From Alitta virens (Eukaryota > Annelida > Polychaeta > Phyllodocida > Nereididae): 64,000 nt of DNA. The translations under genes were made by a program, and so were the position numbers. Shown piece after piece: positions 35,232 to 44,541 of the stretch (position 1 is the stretch's first letter; the number at the start of each line of letters is the position of its first letter). The stretch spans positions 54,377,829-54,441,828 of the forward strand of contig OW028573.1 in the NCBI GenBank assembly GCA_932294295.1, given 5' to 3'. Under the pieces are notes generated by a model. It searched no databases. It was not told where the DNA came from and saw nothing but the letters and a program-made list of their open reading frames with translations.

Positions 35232-35364
35232 TGTCATAACAAACGCCATGTTTGTAGCACATGTATATTTATTAGCATTGCGCATGCGCGGGGTTTACAT
35301 ACAGATAAGCAGGGGCACTTCGGCGACGTTCGTGAACGGCCGTAATATTTACAATGATATGACA
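35232..35364 (-). repeat. 3' LTR (133 bp)
   Basis: TG...CA-bounded, identical to the other LTR. At 133 bp it is at the short end for Gypsy elements. Confidence 0.95.
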
Positions 35365-35376
35365 TCTCCCCTTTTA
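35365..35376 (-). promoter_or_regulatory. Polypurine tract
   Basis: Minus strand reads AAAAGGGGAGA immediately before the 3' LTR, the expected plus-strand primer. A second similar tract (AATAGGGGAGATG on the minus strand) lies at about 35471-35485. Confidence 0.8.
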
Positions 35377-35934
35377 AGATAATTGAAATTTAAGAAAATT
35401 GAAATTCATTCTTTTGTAATAATTATAAAATTTCTTTTATATGTTACTTCCTTTTACATCTTACAAATCATACATCTCCCCTATTTGGGAAATTTTAAGA
35501 TCTTATGAATTTACACATGGCTCAAAACTGAACTGACTACGAATGACAACAATGCATTCGGATTTTAAATTTAAATCTAATTAACAGAGCATTATTTTAA
35601 AATGTTCTGACTACAAAATATATTGTAGCTTCTATGTTGAGAACAGTGAAAATCACATCTCAAAGTGTGGAAATATAGAAATACACATCAATGATTGTTA
35701 ATATGAAAATAAAAGTTCATGTGAGAGGAAATAAAATTGATTGTTCATATAAATGGAATGGTAGCATAAAATGTCATATACGAAATCAAAATGTTAGACA
35801 AATACAAAATAACTTTGGCACATCGCGAGAAACAAATATTGGCACATATAAATCACAAAATAAAATGTCAAAATGTTCATTTATGAAATAAAAGTCAATT
35901 CACAAGATTTTGATGTGTTTTCAAAGTGTCACTG
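35365..35934 (-). other. 3' untranslated part of the Gypsy element
   Basis: About 570 bp of AT-rich sequence between the stop codon of gag-pol and the 3' LTR, with two polypurine tracts. No env-like frame is present. Confidence 0.7.
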
Positions 35935-38900
35935 TCACAGGTCCAATCGTTGCACGGGGCGAGAAATTCTGCCGGACTGGGTAACACTCTTTCGGGGGTC
36001 AGGGGGTCTTCCGAGGGGACTGGTTGTCACGGCAGTGGGCGAGGGGGAAGGGGAAGGGGAATTGGCAACGATTGGCCTTTCACACACAGGGTTAGACAAG
36101 GACGCGGGAGGGTCCACGGGCATAAGGTGACGTTGATTTCTACGGACACTGCGGCTCGTCTTGTCGTTGTTGATGATCAACGAACGTGGGGTGTCAGCAT
36201 GGGTGCTGACCGTCGATTGCCCGGTCCAGGTCTTTTGACTATCCAATTTAGTCACTACTTGCTGACCTGAGGACAATGGAGACAACAATTTCACTCCATG
36301 TCGTCGGTCATAGTACTGCTTATGCAAGGTCTTTGCATAATCATCATTAACCTGAACAGCTTTCTGATCAGGCCAACCTGGTTGTAGATTTCTTGCGATT
36401 GTTGGTAGAGTTGTCCTAATCTGGCGACCCATTAGAAGTTGACTTGGGCTAAATCCAGTAGAGGTCACAGGGGTCGAACGATACACCATTAGGGCTATTT
36501 CGGGATCACTTTGACTTAGCAGAGACTTGGCAGTTTGAACGGCTCGTTCCACTTCTCCGTTAGATTGGGGGAAATGTGGACTGCTAGTGGAGTGGACGAA
36601 ATCAAACTCTTTTGCGAATTTAGCGAATTCAGCCGATGCAAACTGCGGTCCATTGTCACTTTGAAATATTTCAGGTATGCCAAACCTTGCAAAAATGCAT
36701 TTTAACTCCCGAACGATATCACTGGTGGTGATTCTGGCCAATTTACATAGTTCAATGTAACGAGAATAATAGTCAACAACTACCATATAAATGACACCGT
36801 TGTCATCACACAAATCAGCAGCAACACGCTGCCACGGCCTCTCCGGAATTGGAGTTGGCATCAACGGCTCCTTCCGTTGGGTCCTCTGATGTTCCTGGCA
36901 GAACGAACATGACTGTACGACATTTTGGATCTGGGCAGAGATTCCTAACCAGTAGACAGAACCTCTGGCCCTCTCCAGGCATTTCGAAATACCTTGATGC
37001 CCTTGATGGATACGACTCAATATATCGGCACGTAAAGCTGAAGGAACGTAGATCCGGCTATCGTAAAGCAAGAGTCGTTCCGAAATCGACAGATGGTGTC
37101 GAATCTCAAAGAACTTACGAAGCTGTTGCGGGACATCTCTTATGTATTGTGGCCATCCAGACAACACATAGTCCATTACAACTTGTAGTTCATCATCATT
37201 GTCCGTAGCAGAACGGACTTGTTCCAACTTTCCGGGGCTAAAGGTACCGCGTTCAACATTCTCGACATAGGCAACAACTTCCTGTGCCAATTCCAAATCC
37301 TCAACACTATGGGGTAAAGGTCTTCGAGACAAAGAATCTGCAATCACCAGGCTTTTTCCGGGTACGTGAATCACCTCCGGATTGAATCGTAACATTCTCA
37401 ATAGCAAACGCTGACAACGGATAGGCACCTGGTCAATGTCGCGGGTCATCATTAGAGGAACTAAGGGTTTGTGATCAGTCTCTAAAGTGAAAGTTCGTAG
37501 TCCAGACAGATACTGAGCAAATCGTTCACAAGCCCATACTGATGCAAGGCACTCTTTCTCAATCTGAGCGTACTTCTTCTCAGCGTCCGTCAATGTACGT
37601 GAAGCGAAAGCAATTGGTTTCCGGTCCTCACCATGTAGTTGCAGAAGGCAGGCCCCTAATCCATAGCTGCTGGCATCCGCACTCACAATAGTGGGCTTTG
37701 TTGGATCGTAATAAGATAATGTGGGTGAACGTACAATGAAATCTTTCGCTTTCTTAAAAGCATCGTCTTGCGGTTTACCCCAGCTCCAAACACTGCTTGA
37801 GCGTAGCAAACTAGACATTGGACTTAACACACTTGACAGATTTGGTACATAACGACACAAATAATTGAACAATCCTAGCACCGACTTAAGTTCTGACACA
37901 TTCTGGGGTGGTTTCATCTTTACCACAGCATCGACCTTACTAGGTGCAGGCTGGACTCCTGTCCCACTCACACGATGACCTAAGAAATCCAAACTGCTCT
38001 TGGAAAATTCACATTTGGCCTTGTTTAGCTTAAGTCCGGCCAGTCTGATTGTTTCTAGCACTCTCTTGAGGCGTTCATCGTGCTGTTCCTTGGAAACACC
38101 ATAGACCAAGATGTCATCCATGTACAACACGGTTCCTTCCTGTTCGGTCAGAAGATCAGCCATCACACGCTGAAATATTTCCGGTGCGCTTGATATCCCG
38201 AACGGAAGTCGCTGAAAATGGTAACGTCCGAAGGGTGTGATAAACGTCGTCAACTTTGCTGCTTCCGGGTCTAGAGGAATCGCCCAGAACCCACTCGAGC
38301 AATCCAGAGACGTGAACACTTGGGCACCAGCGAGCTTTGGCAGAAGATCATCCAGAGACGGTAACACGTAACGCTCCCTGACAACTGCTTTATTTAGCTG
38401 CTTCAAATCCACACATATGCGGACACTTCCATTCTTCTTAATGACTGGCACCATTGCGGCACACCACTCAGTGGCCTCTGTAATTTTCTTGATTACACCC
38501 TCACGCTCCATTCTGTTGAGTTCAGCCTTAACCTTTTCCATTAAAGGTATTGGTATCCTTCGGGCAGTGTGTAAGGAATACGGCACTGCATCTGGTTTAA
38601 GGCGAATTTTCACCGGGGCACAATTCATCTTGCCCAAATCACCGAACACAGTATCATCTCGCACAGTCTCATCTAGATGGACTTGCAGCAACTTCATAGC
38701 TGAACAAGCAGCTCGACTCAGCAGGTTGTTAGTAGCACCAGCTACGACGTAGAATGTTAACAAATAACGAATGTTCTTGTACAGGACTTTGGTACTAAAA
38801 GTACCCAAGCACTCCAGCTTGCCACTGACACTCTTCAGGTTAATGTTGCATTTCTGAAGCTTGGGAATATTGCTCATGCAACGGTAAGCCACATCACTTA

Positions 38901-39897
38901 GCACACATACATCCGCTCCAGAGTCCAATTTGAACTTAACTGACCTGCCACCAACACACAGCTCAAGTTCCCATGGCCTGTCAGAACCACTGGAAACGCT
39001 ACCAAGAAAATAATCACAGTTTTCGTCATACTCATAGTCACCATATTCATCGGGCACAACGACTTCCCGGACTTGACGATTTTGTGGGCAACATTTAGCA
39101 TAATGGCCCCTCTGATTACACTTGTGGCACTTTGCATTCTTCGCCATACAAAAGTTCCTATCTGCAACATGCCTCCGATTGCAGTATCGACACAGAATCT
39201 CCTCTGTTGACGAACTGGACGACTGTGCTGCTGGTCTTTGTCTTTGACTGCTGCTGTGAGAGCTCTGCGACTGCGACTGATGAGAGCCTCTCCCACGCCC
39301 ACGACTGGCGTGACCACGTCCTCGACCGCGTCCACGACTGGACCTCCTAACTTCAGCTACTGCTCTAGGATGCTGTTCGGCCAACTGTCTCTTGACAGAC
39401 TCTGTGTTTCGGGCCAATGTGCAGGCTTGATCAAGTGTCAGATCATTTCCTTTCAACTGCAACTCTTGTGACACCTCCTTGTCTCTAAGTCCAACAACAA
39501 GTCTGTCACGAATTTGTTCTGCCTTTTTGGTGAACTCACAATGTGTGGCCATTTCGTGTAAAGTTCTAATGTAGGCCTCAACACTCTCACCGTCTTTTTG
39601 TGAACGTTCATAAAACATAGCCCGCTCATGAATCACATTTCTCTTTGGCTCAAAGTAGCTGTCAAATTTCTCAAGAACAGTCTTAATTACCTTGGCGTCA
39701 TCTGCTGACAACCCAAACGACTGAAAAATTGTTTCAGATTCAGCTCCCATAGCATATAAAAGAGTGTTCACTTGAATTGTCCCTTCTTCGGCTGATAATT
39801 TTGAAGCTATACTGTAGCGTTCGAATCGTTGGCGCCATGGCTGCCAATTTTCAGGCTTGGTAAAATCCAACTCTTTCGGCGGCTTGAATTTCGCCAT
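35935..39897 (-). CDS. Gypsy gag-pol polyprotein
   Basis: I start it at the ATG at 39897 (MAKFKPPKEL), giving about 1,320 residues; the open frame extends 66 bp further without an ATG. Domains in order: gag-like helical domain with WRQRFERY; two zinc knuckles around 39087-39201 (CRYCNRRH..., CHKCNQRGHYAKCC); aspartic protease with LDSGADV (about 38911-38930); reverse transcriptase with YMDD at 38113-38124; RNase H with VSADASSYGLG and ETDHKPL; integrase HHCC finger (HQGH...C-x2-C, about 36890-37010) and core DDE (AADLC near 36815; QSDNGPQF near 36650; NGEVERA near 36550). Single fused gag-pol frame with no frameshift is typical of Mag/K02A2.6-like Gypsy clades. All catalytic residues I can check are present. 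Confidence 0.93.
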   Translation of the reverse strand: MAKFKPPKELDFTKPENWQPWRQRFERYSIASKLSAEEGTIQVNTLLYAMGAESETIFQSFGLSADDAKVIKTVLEKFDSYFEPKRNVIHERAMFYERSQKDGESVEAYIRTLHEMATHCEFTKKAEQIRDRLVVGLRDKEVSQELQLKGNDLTLDQACTLARNTESVKRQLAEQHPRAVAEVRRSSRGRGRGRGHASRGRGRGSHQSQSQSSHSSSQRQRPAAQSSSSSTEEILCRYCNRRHVADRNFCMAKNAKCHKCNQRGHYAKCCPQNRQVREVVVPDEYGDYEYDENCDYFLGSVSSGSDRPWELELCVGGRSVKFKLDSGADVCVLSDVAYRCMSNIPKLQKCNINLKSVSGKLECLGTFSTKVLYKNIRYLLTFYVVAGATNNLLSRAACSAMKLLQVHLDETVRDDTVFGDLGKMNCAPVKIRLKPDAVPYSLHTARRIPIPLMEKVKAELNRMEREGVIKKITEATEWCAAMVPVIKKNGSVRICVDLKQLNKAVVRERYVLPSLDDLLPKLAGAQVFTSLDCSSGFWAIPLDPEAAKLTTFITPFGRYHFQRLPFGISSAPEIFQRVMADLLTEQEGTVLYMDDILVYGVSKEQHDERLKRVLETIRLAGLKLNKAKCEFSKSSLDFLGHRVSGTGVQPAPSKVDAVVKMKPPQNVSELKSVLGLFNYLCRYVPNLSSVLSPMSSLLRSSSVWSWGKPQDDAFKKAKDFIVRSPTLSYYDPTKPTIVSADASSYGLGACLLQLHGEDRKPIAFASRTLTDAEKKYAQIEKECLASVWACERFAQYLSGLRTFTLETDHKPLVPLMMTRDIDQVPIRCQRLLLRMLRFNPEVIHVPGKSLVIADSLSRRPLPHSVEDLELAQEVVAYVENVERGTFSPGKLEQVRSATDNDDELQVVMDYVLSGWPQYIRDVPQQLRKFFEIRHHLSISERLLLYDSRIYVPSALRADILSRIHQGHQGISKCLERARGSVYWLGISAQIQNVVQSCSFCQEHQRTQRKEPLMPTPIPERPWQRVAADLCDDNGVIYMVVVDYYSRYIELCKLARITTSDIVRELKCIFARFGIPEIFQSDNGPQFASAEFAKFAKEFDFVHSTSSPHFPQSNGEVERAVQTAKSLLSQSDPEIALMVYRSTPVTSTGFSPSQLLMGRQIRTTLPTIARNLQPGWPDQKAVQVNDDYAKTLHKQYYDRRHGVKLLSPLSSGQQVVTKLDSQKTWTGQSTVSTHADTPRSLIINNDKTSRSVRRNQRHLMPVDPPASLSNPVCERPIVANSPSPSPSPTAVTTSPLGRPPDPRKSVTQSGRISRPVQRLDL

Positions 39898-40009
39898 CTT
39901 GCCTTGTCCGTTCCCCTTTTTCGTCTCCGATCGTCCAGGAACCTCCGTACTACACTTCCGCAAACTGACACATTGCGGACATCCTTATATCCTTAGATAT
40001 ATGGTTTTT

Positions 40010-40031
40010 CGAATCCCGGCGCTGACCACCA
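40010..40031 (-). promoter_or_regulatory. tRNA primer-binding site
   Basis: The plus strand here is a tRNA 3' end, from the T loop (TTCGAATCC) through the acceptor arm to GCTGACCACCA, ending next to the LTR. The minus strand therefore begins TGGTGGTCAGCGCC. Complementarity of about 22 nt is longer than the usual 10-18. I cannot name the tRNA. Confidence 0.85.
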
Positions 40032-40164
40032 TGTCATAACAAACGCCATGTTTGTAGCACATGTATATTTATTAGCATTGCGCATGCGCGGGGTTTACAT
40101 ACAGATAAGCAGGGGCACTTCGGCGACGTTCGTGAACGGCCGTAATATTTACAATGATATGACA
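40032..40164 (-). repeat. 5' LTR (133 bp)
   Basis: Identical to 35232-35364; carries the promoter end in element orientation. Confidence 0.95.
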
Positions 40165-40357
40165 GGGTAGGTTGGCATGAAATATTTAAGCTGCAATATC
40201 TCCTCAGCAAATAAGTGTACATGACCAGTGTGTCACTGGTCATGTAGGTTAGGGATGGGAGTATAACTTGACATATACACAGAATCAATATTCTGAATAG
40301 CTTTCGTTCAGGGCTCCCAAATGTTGCTTTTGTGCCAACCAGCCCCCCCTTCCCCTA

Positions 40358-40458
40358 CACGTGATTGTGACAGCCAAAAACTCACAACTTTCAAGCTATG
40401 AAAGTCATGACAGCTCCCAAATATTCGTCAGAATGGCAATATACACCCAATGAAAGGT
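40358..40458 (+). repeat. Direct repeat R2, right part
   Basis: Resumes the R1-like sequence after the pogo element: GTGATTGTGACAGCC through ACACCCAATGAAAGGT. Confidence 0.75.
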
Positions 40459-41018
40459 TACCGAAACTCGTTGACTCCAGACACCAATGTAGTAAATCAA
40501 TGATATATATATTTACCGAGAGCTATAAATTTGCTGAACTGTCTGTTTTGGTCGTCGTATGCAATCTAGCGAAAATACCCGGATCCCCCGCGCAGGTCAC
40601 CAGTGCGCAGGCGCATCTAAATTTTACTTTTATTTTATGCCAAATGTTGTATCTTTTTGCTGTAGTAATGTAAAAATAGGACATAAAACAATTTGAAAGT
40701 CGGCAAAATATTTGATTTAATCTTCAATGGTGAGAATTTATTTTAACTTATAATGAACTTTTATATTTAAATGTCATGCTGTATTACTGATGGTGTACCT
40801 GAGGGTAAGCACCAAATTTGTTTGCTGAGCCAATACTTCATATGTTCAGCTAATATAACAAAGTGTCATTTAAACATTTATAAACACCAAGACCAACCTG
40901 TTTACAATGAGTTTGAAAACCCTATAGGCCTACATTGTACAGATGTAAGTTTCTAGAATCTGAGAGGACCGGAAACTTAAAGTCATTTGTAGAGTGGTTT
41001 TATGGGTTAGAAAGTTGG

Positions 41019-41075
<57 letters not shown>

Positions 41076-41797
41076 CCCTATATATATATTGCTTCCATGA
41101 CATAAATATATATGTAGTAATTATAATTAACAACAAGTGGACTTATTTTTTTTGATTAAACATACAGTCTCCATTAAATCATGTTAACCACCTTTTTGTA
41201 CTTAATCTTTAATACTACATCTACAGTATTGTAGATGTCAATAGATCCGTATTAACGTTAGGAATCCATAGGTATTGATGAGATAATTAGATATCTACTA
41301 AAAATGTGTAAAAAAAATACAATTGGCCGTCCTTGCGAGTTGCCGTTTTTTAATTTGGCCGTCCTGGGATAGTGACCGTCTTGGTGATTGACCATCTTAG
41401 TATGTTGGCCATTATGAATTTTGCCATTTTGCACCAACTTTTAATGGACGAAATGCTACCAAAAAGTATGCCTGCTGACATGCTTGGTTCAGCATTTGTT
41501 GATTTTGTAAGAGCTAGAGTGGTTTCAAACTATACCAATTACAGTACACTCAAATCCATCCTATTAACGAAAATGCAAGCTTTTACAAAAAGCCCTACGA
41601 AAGATTTTTTATTTTATTATTCCTATAAATATCATTGATAATAATTATTATCGAAACAGAATACTAGTCATAACCATCGAATCTGCTGTTTGCATATATG
41701 TCTATAAAAGATCACCAGATGATGCCATTATGTACCTAATTCACAGGATCACTGAACATCTCGACAGCAGCCAACCAATCACTGTGTGTCCTCACCT
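40459..41797. other. Non-coding stretch with TA microsatellite
   Basis: (TA)n at about 41021-41073. A short region at 41335-41415 repeats GGCCGTC/GACCGTC words. No gene is supported. The last bases hold the left copy of the Polinton target duplication (41798-41803). Confidence 0.5.
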
Positions 41798-41803
41798 CAC
41801 AGA

Positions 41804-41859
41804 ACTACAATAGTACCATTATGGCATCAGAGGATCAGGCCGCCCCCTGGGGCTATATA
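41804..41859 (+). repeat. Polinton left terminal inverted repeat
   Basis: 56 bp matching the complement of 63773-63828 with three mismatches; beyond it only short patches (for example TTGTGCCCCCCGG) still match. Confidence 0.95.
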
Positions 41860-41932
41860 GCTCTGTTGGATCAAAGGCATTACGTTGTGCCCCCCGGGCT
41901 CACTACAAGGAGTCAATGGACATGATCGCCCT

Positions 41933-41987
41933 CAGGCGTTGACGTTTAGTCGATAGATGTTCACACCCGCAGGCGTTGACGTTTAGT
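41933..41987 (+). repeat. Subterminal direct repeat in Polinton left end
   Basis: CAGGCGTTGACGTTTAGT occurs twice, at 41933-41950 and 41970-41987, 37 bp apart; the second is followed by another GTTAACGTTTA. Not seen at the right end. Possible integrase or replication-initiator binding sites (inference). Confidence 0.8.
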
Positions 41988-42143
41988 TAACGTTTATTAA
42001 AATGAGCTATATTGCATATCATTAAGTGTTTCAGTGCTAATAGACAGTTACTCATACAGGTGGCGCTGAGTGTATGTTTATTGAAAATTAATAAGAATAA
42101 TATACCTGCTATAGGGTATTTTATGTTAGTCTACCTTGCAGCC

Positions 42144-42491
42144 ATGGAGGGTGAGGATATCACCGAAAAATACATCTCCGGTGTTCATACAGAGGTTAAA
42201 CCTGAAAATACTGAACATTTCCAGGATCCATTACTAGAGCACAATGTGGACATTAACTCTACCATGAGTAGCACAAGTATTAGCAGTAGGCTGTGGAAGA
42301 TATTCGGTAAAACTATACCGAAAAATGAAGTGATTTTTATTTGCCAAGTCGTGATTCTATATATCGTCATCATCACTTGCATAGTCAATTTGTCTCTCGG
42401 TAATGGAGACAGCAATTTGTGGACTGCTCTCTTGTCCTCATCAATGGGAATAATGCTCCCCGCTCCGACGTTGTCCAGGAGGAGGAGCTGA
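42144..42491 (+). CDS. Small Polinton membrane protein
   Basis: 115 codons. The start at 42144 sits in a strong context (GCAGCCATGG); an in-frame extension upstream lacks such features. N-terminal half is acidic and hydrophilic; then a hydrophobic helix (FICQVVILYIVIITCIVNLSLG) and a second C-terminal hydrophobic stretch with LWTALLSSSMGIMLPAP. The C-terminal pattern LW-x-ALLSS-x-x-G-x-x-LP-x-P is one I associate with a small protein recurrent near Polinton ends, function unknown. The frame is intact. It is the first gene inside the left TIR and is read rightward. Confidence 0.65.
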   Translation: MEGEDITEKYISGVHTEVKPENTEHFQDPLLEHNVDINSTMSSTSISSRLWKIFGKTIPKNEVIFICQVVILYIVIITCIVNLSLGNGDSNLWTALLSSSMGIMLPAPTLSRRRS

Positions 42492-42672
42492 TGAGTGAAC
42501 CCTCGGGCATATGAGTTTTATTCTTGTCCTATGATTGGCCCCAGCTCTCACCACTTGTGTGATGTTGACTTGATGTGCCCTAAGGTCGCTCAGCGATATC
42601 TATGATTGGATACTACTCATGATGCCATACCATGCATGGTGGGCTTCTCTGAGGGCAATGTACTCTACCTAG

Positions 42673-42678
42673 TATAAA
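42673..42678 (+). promoter_or_regulatory. TATA box
   Basis: TATAAA in AGTATAAATG, 104 bp before the ATG at 42782. Between them the 20-mer CGCAAGAGCTGAAAAAGATA occurs twice (42710-42729 and 42744-42763), within the probable 5' leader. Confidence 0.55.
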
Positions 42679-42781
42679 TGCTGAGCTCCAGAGCTTCCAT
42701 CAAGCATTTCGCAAGAGCTGAAAAAGATACACTGTCGAAGCTACGCAAGAGCTGAAAAAGATATACCACACAAGCTACATC

Positions 42782-43824
42782 ATGGCAACAAGCCAACTTG
42801 ACACTCAGACTCCTCAGGGATCCAGTGGAATGACTCTCTGTTTGTCAGAGCACACAAGAGTTATAGCTTATGCTGCACAGCAATACAAGTCAGGATATGT
42901 CACAGTGTCACGCTACAGCTGTGACACCTCCAAATGGAGGAATGTCCATATTGCCAAGAAGTCCTTTGAGAAGCTGAAGGAGGCATCAACTGAACTTTAC
43001 AATGCCCTTCTGAATGGTGAATCGAAACAAGTGGGGCTTACCAAGAGGCAGTTTGTCATGATCACCAAGTTTCAGAGGGGCGATAAGGAGGCAATGCACT
43101 ATGTCTCTTTTCTACACCCGAAGACTGAACAGGAAAAACTCACAGATGTCAGTGAATGCCACCACAGCAAGACTATTAATCTACGCAAAGAAGAGTACGA
43201 AAAACTACATGGTGCTATGGAGAAAATTCACCAGGTCATCATTACACCACCCAAGGATGCTGAGGGACAGACTCTGAATCCCGAGGAGGCTACAACAGTC
43301 AAGGCTTATCAGTGGAATGTTGAGAAGCGTGGAATGAAGTCTCACACTTTATTCCCCACTCGTGAAGATTGCGAAGAAAGTGTCAAGGGCTACTTAGCAG
43401 GCCTCCCTGATGAGTGTGTGAAGTACAGCTACGACGTTATCGATCTCGTCATACATCGTCCCACTAAAATGGAAATTTTAGAGTACATCTTCAGCAGCGA
43501 AGTGCTACGCAAAACCGGCCATTCATGGACCGACCTGATGATGCAACCTCCTTCTCAAGATGCTGTCGATGAGGCTCTGGAGAAAGTGACCAAAAAAAAA
43601 ATGTTCAGATGGCCGAACTAATTGCTGCCAGACTGAATCACAAAAGACTGTATTTCATGAGCGATGTTTTTGACATTTTTGTGTATGTGGGTGGCATTGG
43701 GAGGTCTAAGGAAAGTATCACTAAATATGCCTTGTCACCTCCTATTGAATTGTCAGCTCGTCTGCTTGATTTTTGTTATATGAAGATTGTGCAAAAACAA
43801 AATACCCAGTCAGTGTCCAGCTAA
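42782..43824 (+). CDS. PC4-like repeat protein of the Polinton (frameshifted at A10 run)
   Basis: First frame (42782-43621, 279 codons) shows two repeats that fit the PC4/ssDNA-binding coactivator layout: a beta-strand start (YVTVSRYS; FVMITKFQ), then a strand-helix unit (VHIAKKSFEKLKEA; TINLRKEEYEKLHGAM). A third related stretch (TVKAYQWNVEKR) follows. It ends just after a ten-A run (43592-43601). A second frame (43609-43824, 71 codons) continues in a different register with protein-like composition, so the original product was probably about 345 residues. AATAAA at about 43909 ends the unit. PC4-like proteins bind single-stranded DNA, which would suit replication or late transcription; that role is inference. 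Confidence 0.55.
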
Positions 43825-44058
43825 CATGTTCTGCAGCACTTATTTACTCAATGCAACACCTATGTGCGTGTGTAAAATGTATTTTTATTTTTTTCTTCAT
43901 TGCTTGCAATAAATTTTTTGAGATTAAAATTCCATGTCTGTTGTTTTTATGAGGTAAAAAAGAAGGTTGCCTGTGAATTTCCATTTTCATTGTGAAAAGG
44001 CCCAATTTCAAAGCGTAATTCTCTAGTGAAAAGTGCCATTACACGTTAAAGCCTGGAA

Positions 44059-44175
44059 GTGCTTAGTGTACATAGTGTACATAGTGTACATAGTGTACAT
44101 AGTGTACATAGTGTACATAGTGTACATAGTGTACATAGTGCACAGTGCTTAGTGCTTAGTGCTTAGTGCTTAGTG
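44059..44175 (+). repeat. Tandem AGTGTACAT and AGTGCTT repeats
   Basis: About eight copies of the 9-mer AGTGTACAT (44065-44140) run into about five copies of the 7-mer AGTGCTT. They sit between the convergent 3' ends of the PC4-like gene and polB. Confidence 0.9.
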
Positions 44176-44541
44176 GCTGTCCTTAAAGTGTTCAGTAAAT
44201 AGTAACAACTCAATGATATTTATATTTTAAACAGACAATAATTTATTATCGGAATCACATTAATGTCAATACATTGCATTGCAGTTTCTCTTGACAGTAA
44301 CAATAAATATATATAAATAAATAAATATATACAGTTGGTGTGAAATGCACCCTATACAATAAATAAGTGGTCAAAATTGATGCTTTGAAGAATATACAGA
44401 ATATAGAGTGACACAGAAAACAATTACATGCAAACTGAGCAATTACTGTGAAAATATAGTCATACATAGAAAATGGTGGACAGGTAGTGTTGGTGGAGCT
44501 GGAGTAAAGTGCCGAATAATGTGGTAATCAGGAATTTCCCC
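44176..44541. other. Polinton spacer between convergent genes
   Basis: AT-rich sequence 3' of polB. The minus strand carries possible polyA signals (AATAAA-like words near 44300-44330). No gene. Confidence 0.5.

Larger units (their letters stand above)
35232..40164 (-). mobile_element. Complete Ty3/Gypsy LTR retrotransposon, minus strand
   Basis: Two 133-bp LTRs (35232-35364 and 40032-40164) are identical over their whole length and bounded by TG...CA. A perfect 5-bp target duplication GGGTA flanks the element (35227-35231 and 40165-40169). A primer-binding site adjoins the 5' LTR and a purine tract the 3' LTR. One long gag-pol frame is open. Identical LTRs and an intact frame imply very recent insertion. 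It landed in the 3' part of the pogo element after its transposase gene. Confidence 0.97.
32618..40355 (+). mobile_element. Pogo/Tigger-like DNA transposon (split by a Gypsy element)
   Basis: Ends are inverted repeats: left GGGGAAGGGGGG...CTGGTTGGCA, right (reverse complement) GGGGAAGGGGGGGCTGGTTGGCA. A TA dinucleotide flanks both (32616-32617 and 40356-40357), as for Tc1/mariner-pogo insertions. The interrupted repeat R2 confirms the boundaries independently. Without the 4.94-kb Gypsy insertion the element is about 2.8 kb. Inside both ends are further TGGCA/GGTTGGCAC words (about 32641-32666, 32978-33028, 35182-35222, 40167-40178), which may be transposase-binding repeats. Confidence 0.9.

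Noticed and set aside
44059..44175. CRISPR-like array
   Set aside because: Contiguous 9-mer/7-mer tandem repeat with no spacers, in a eukaryotic element.
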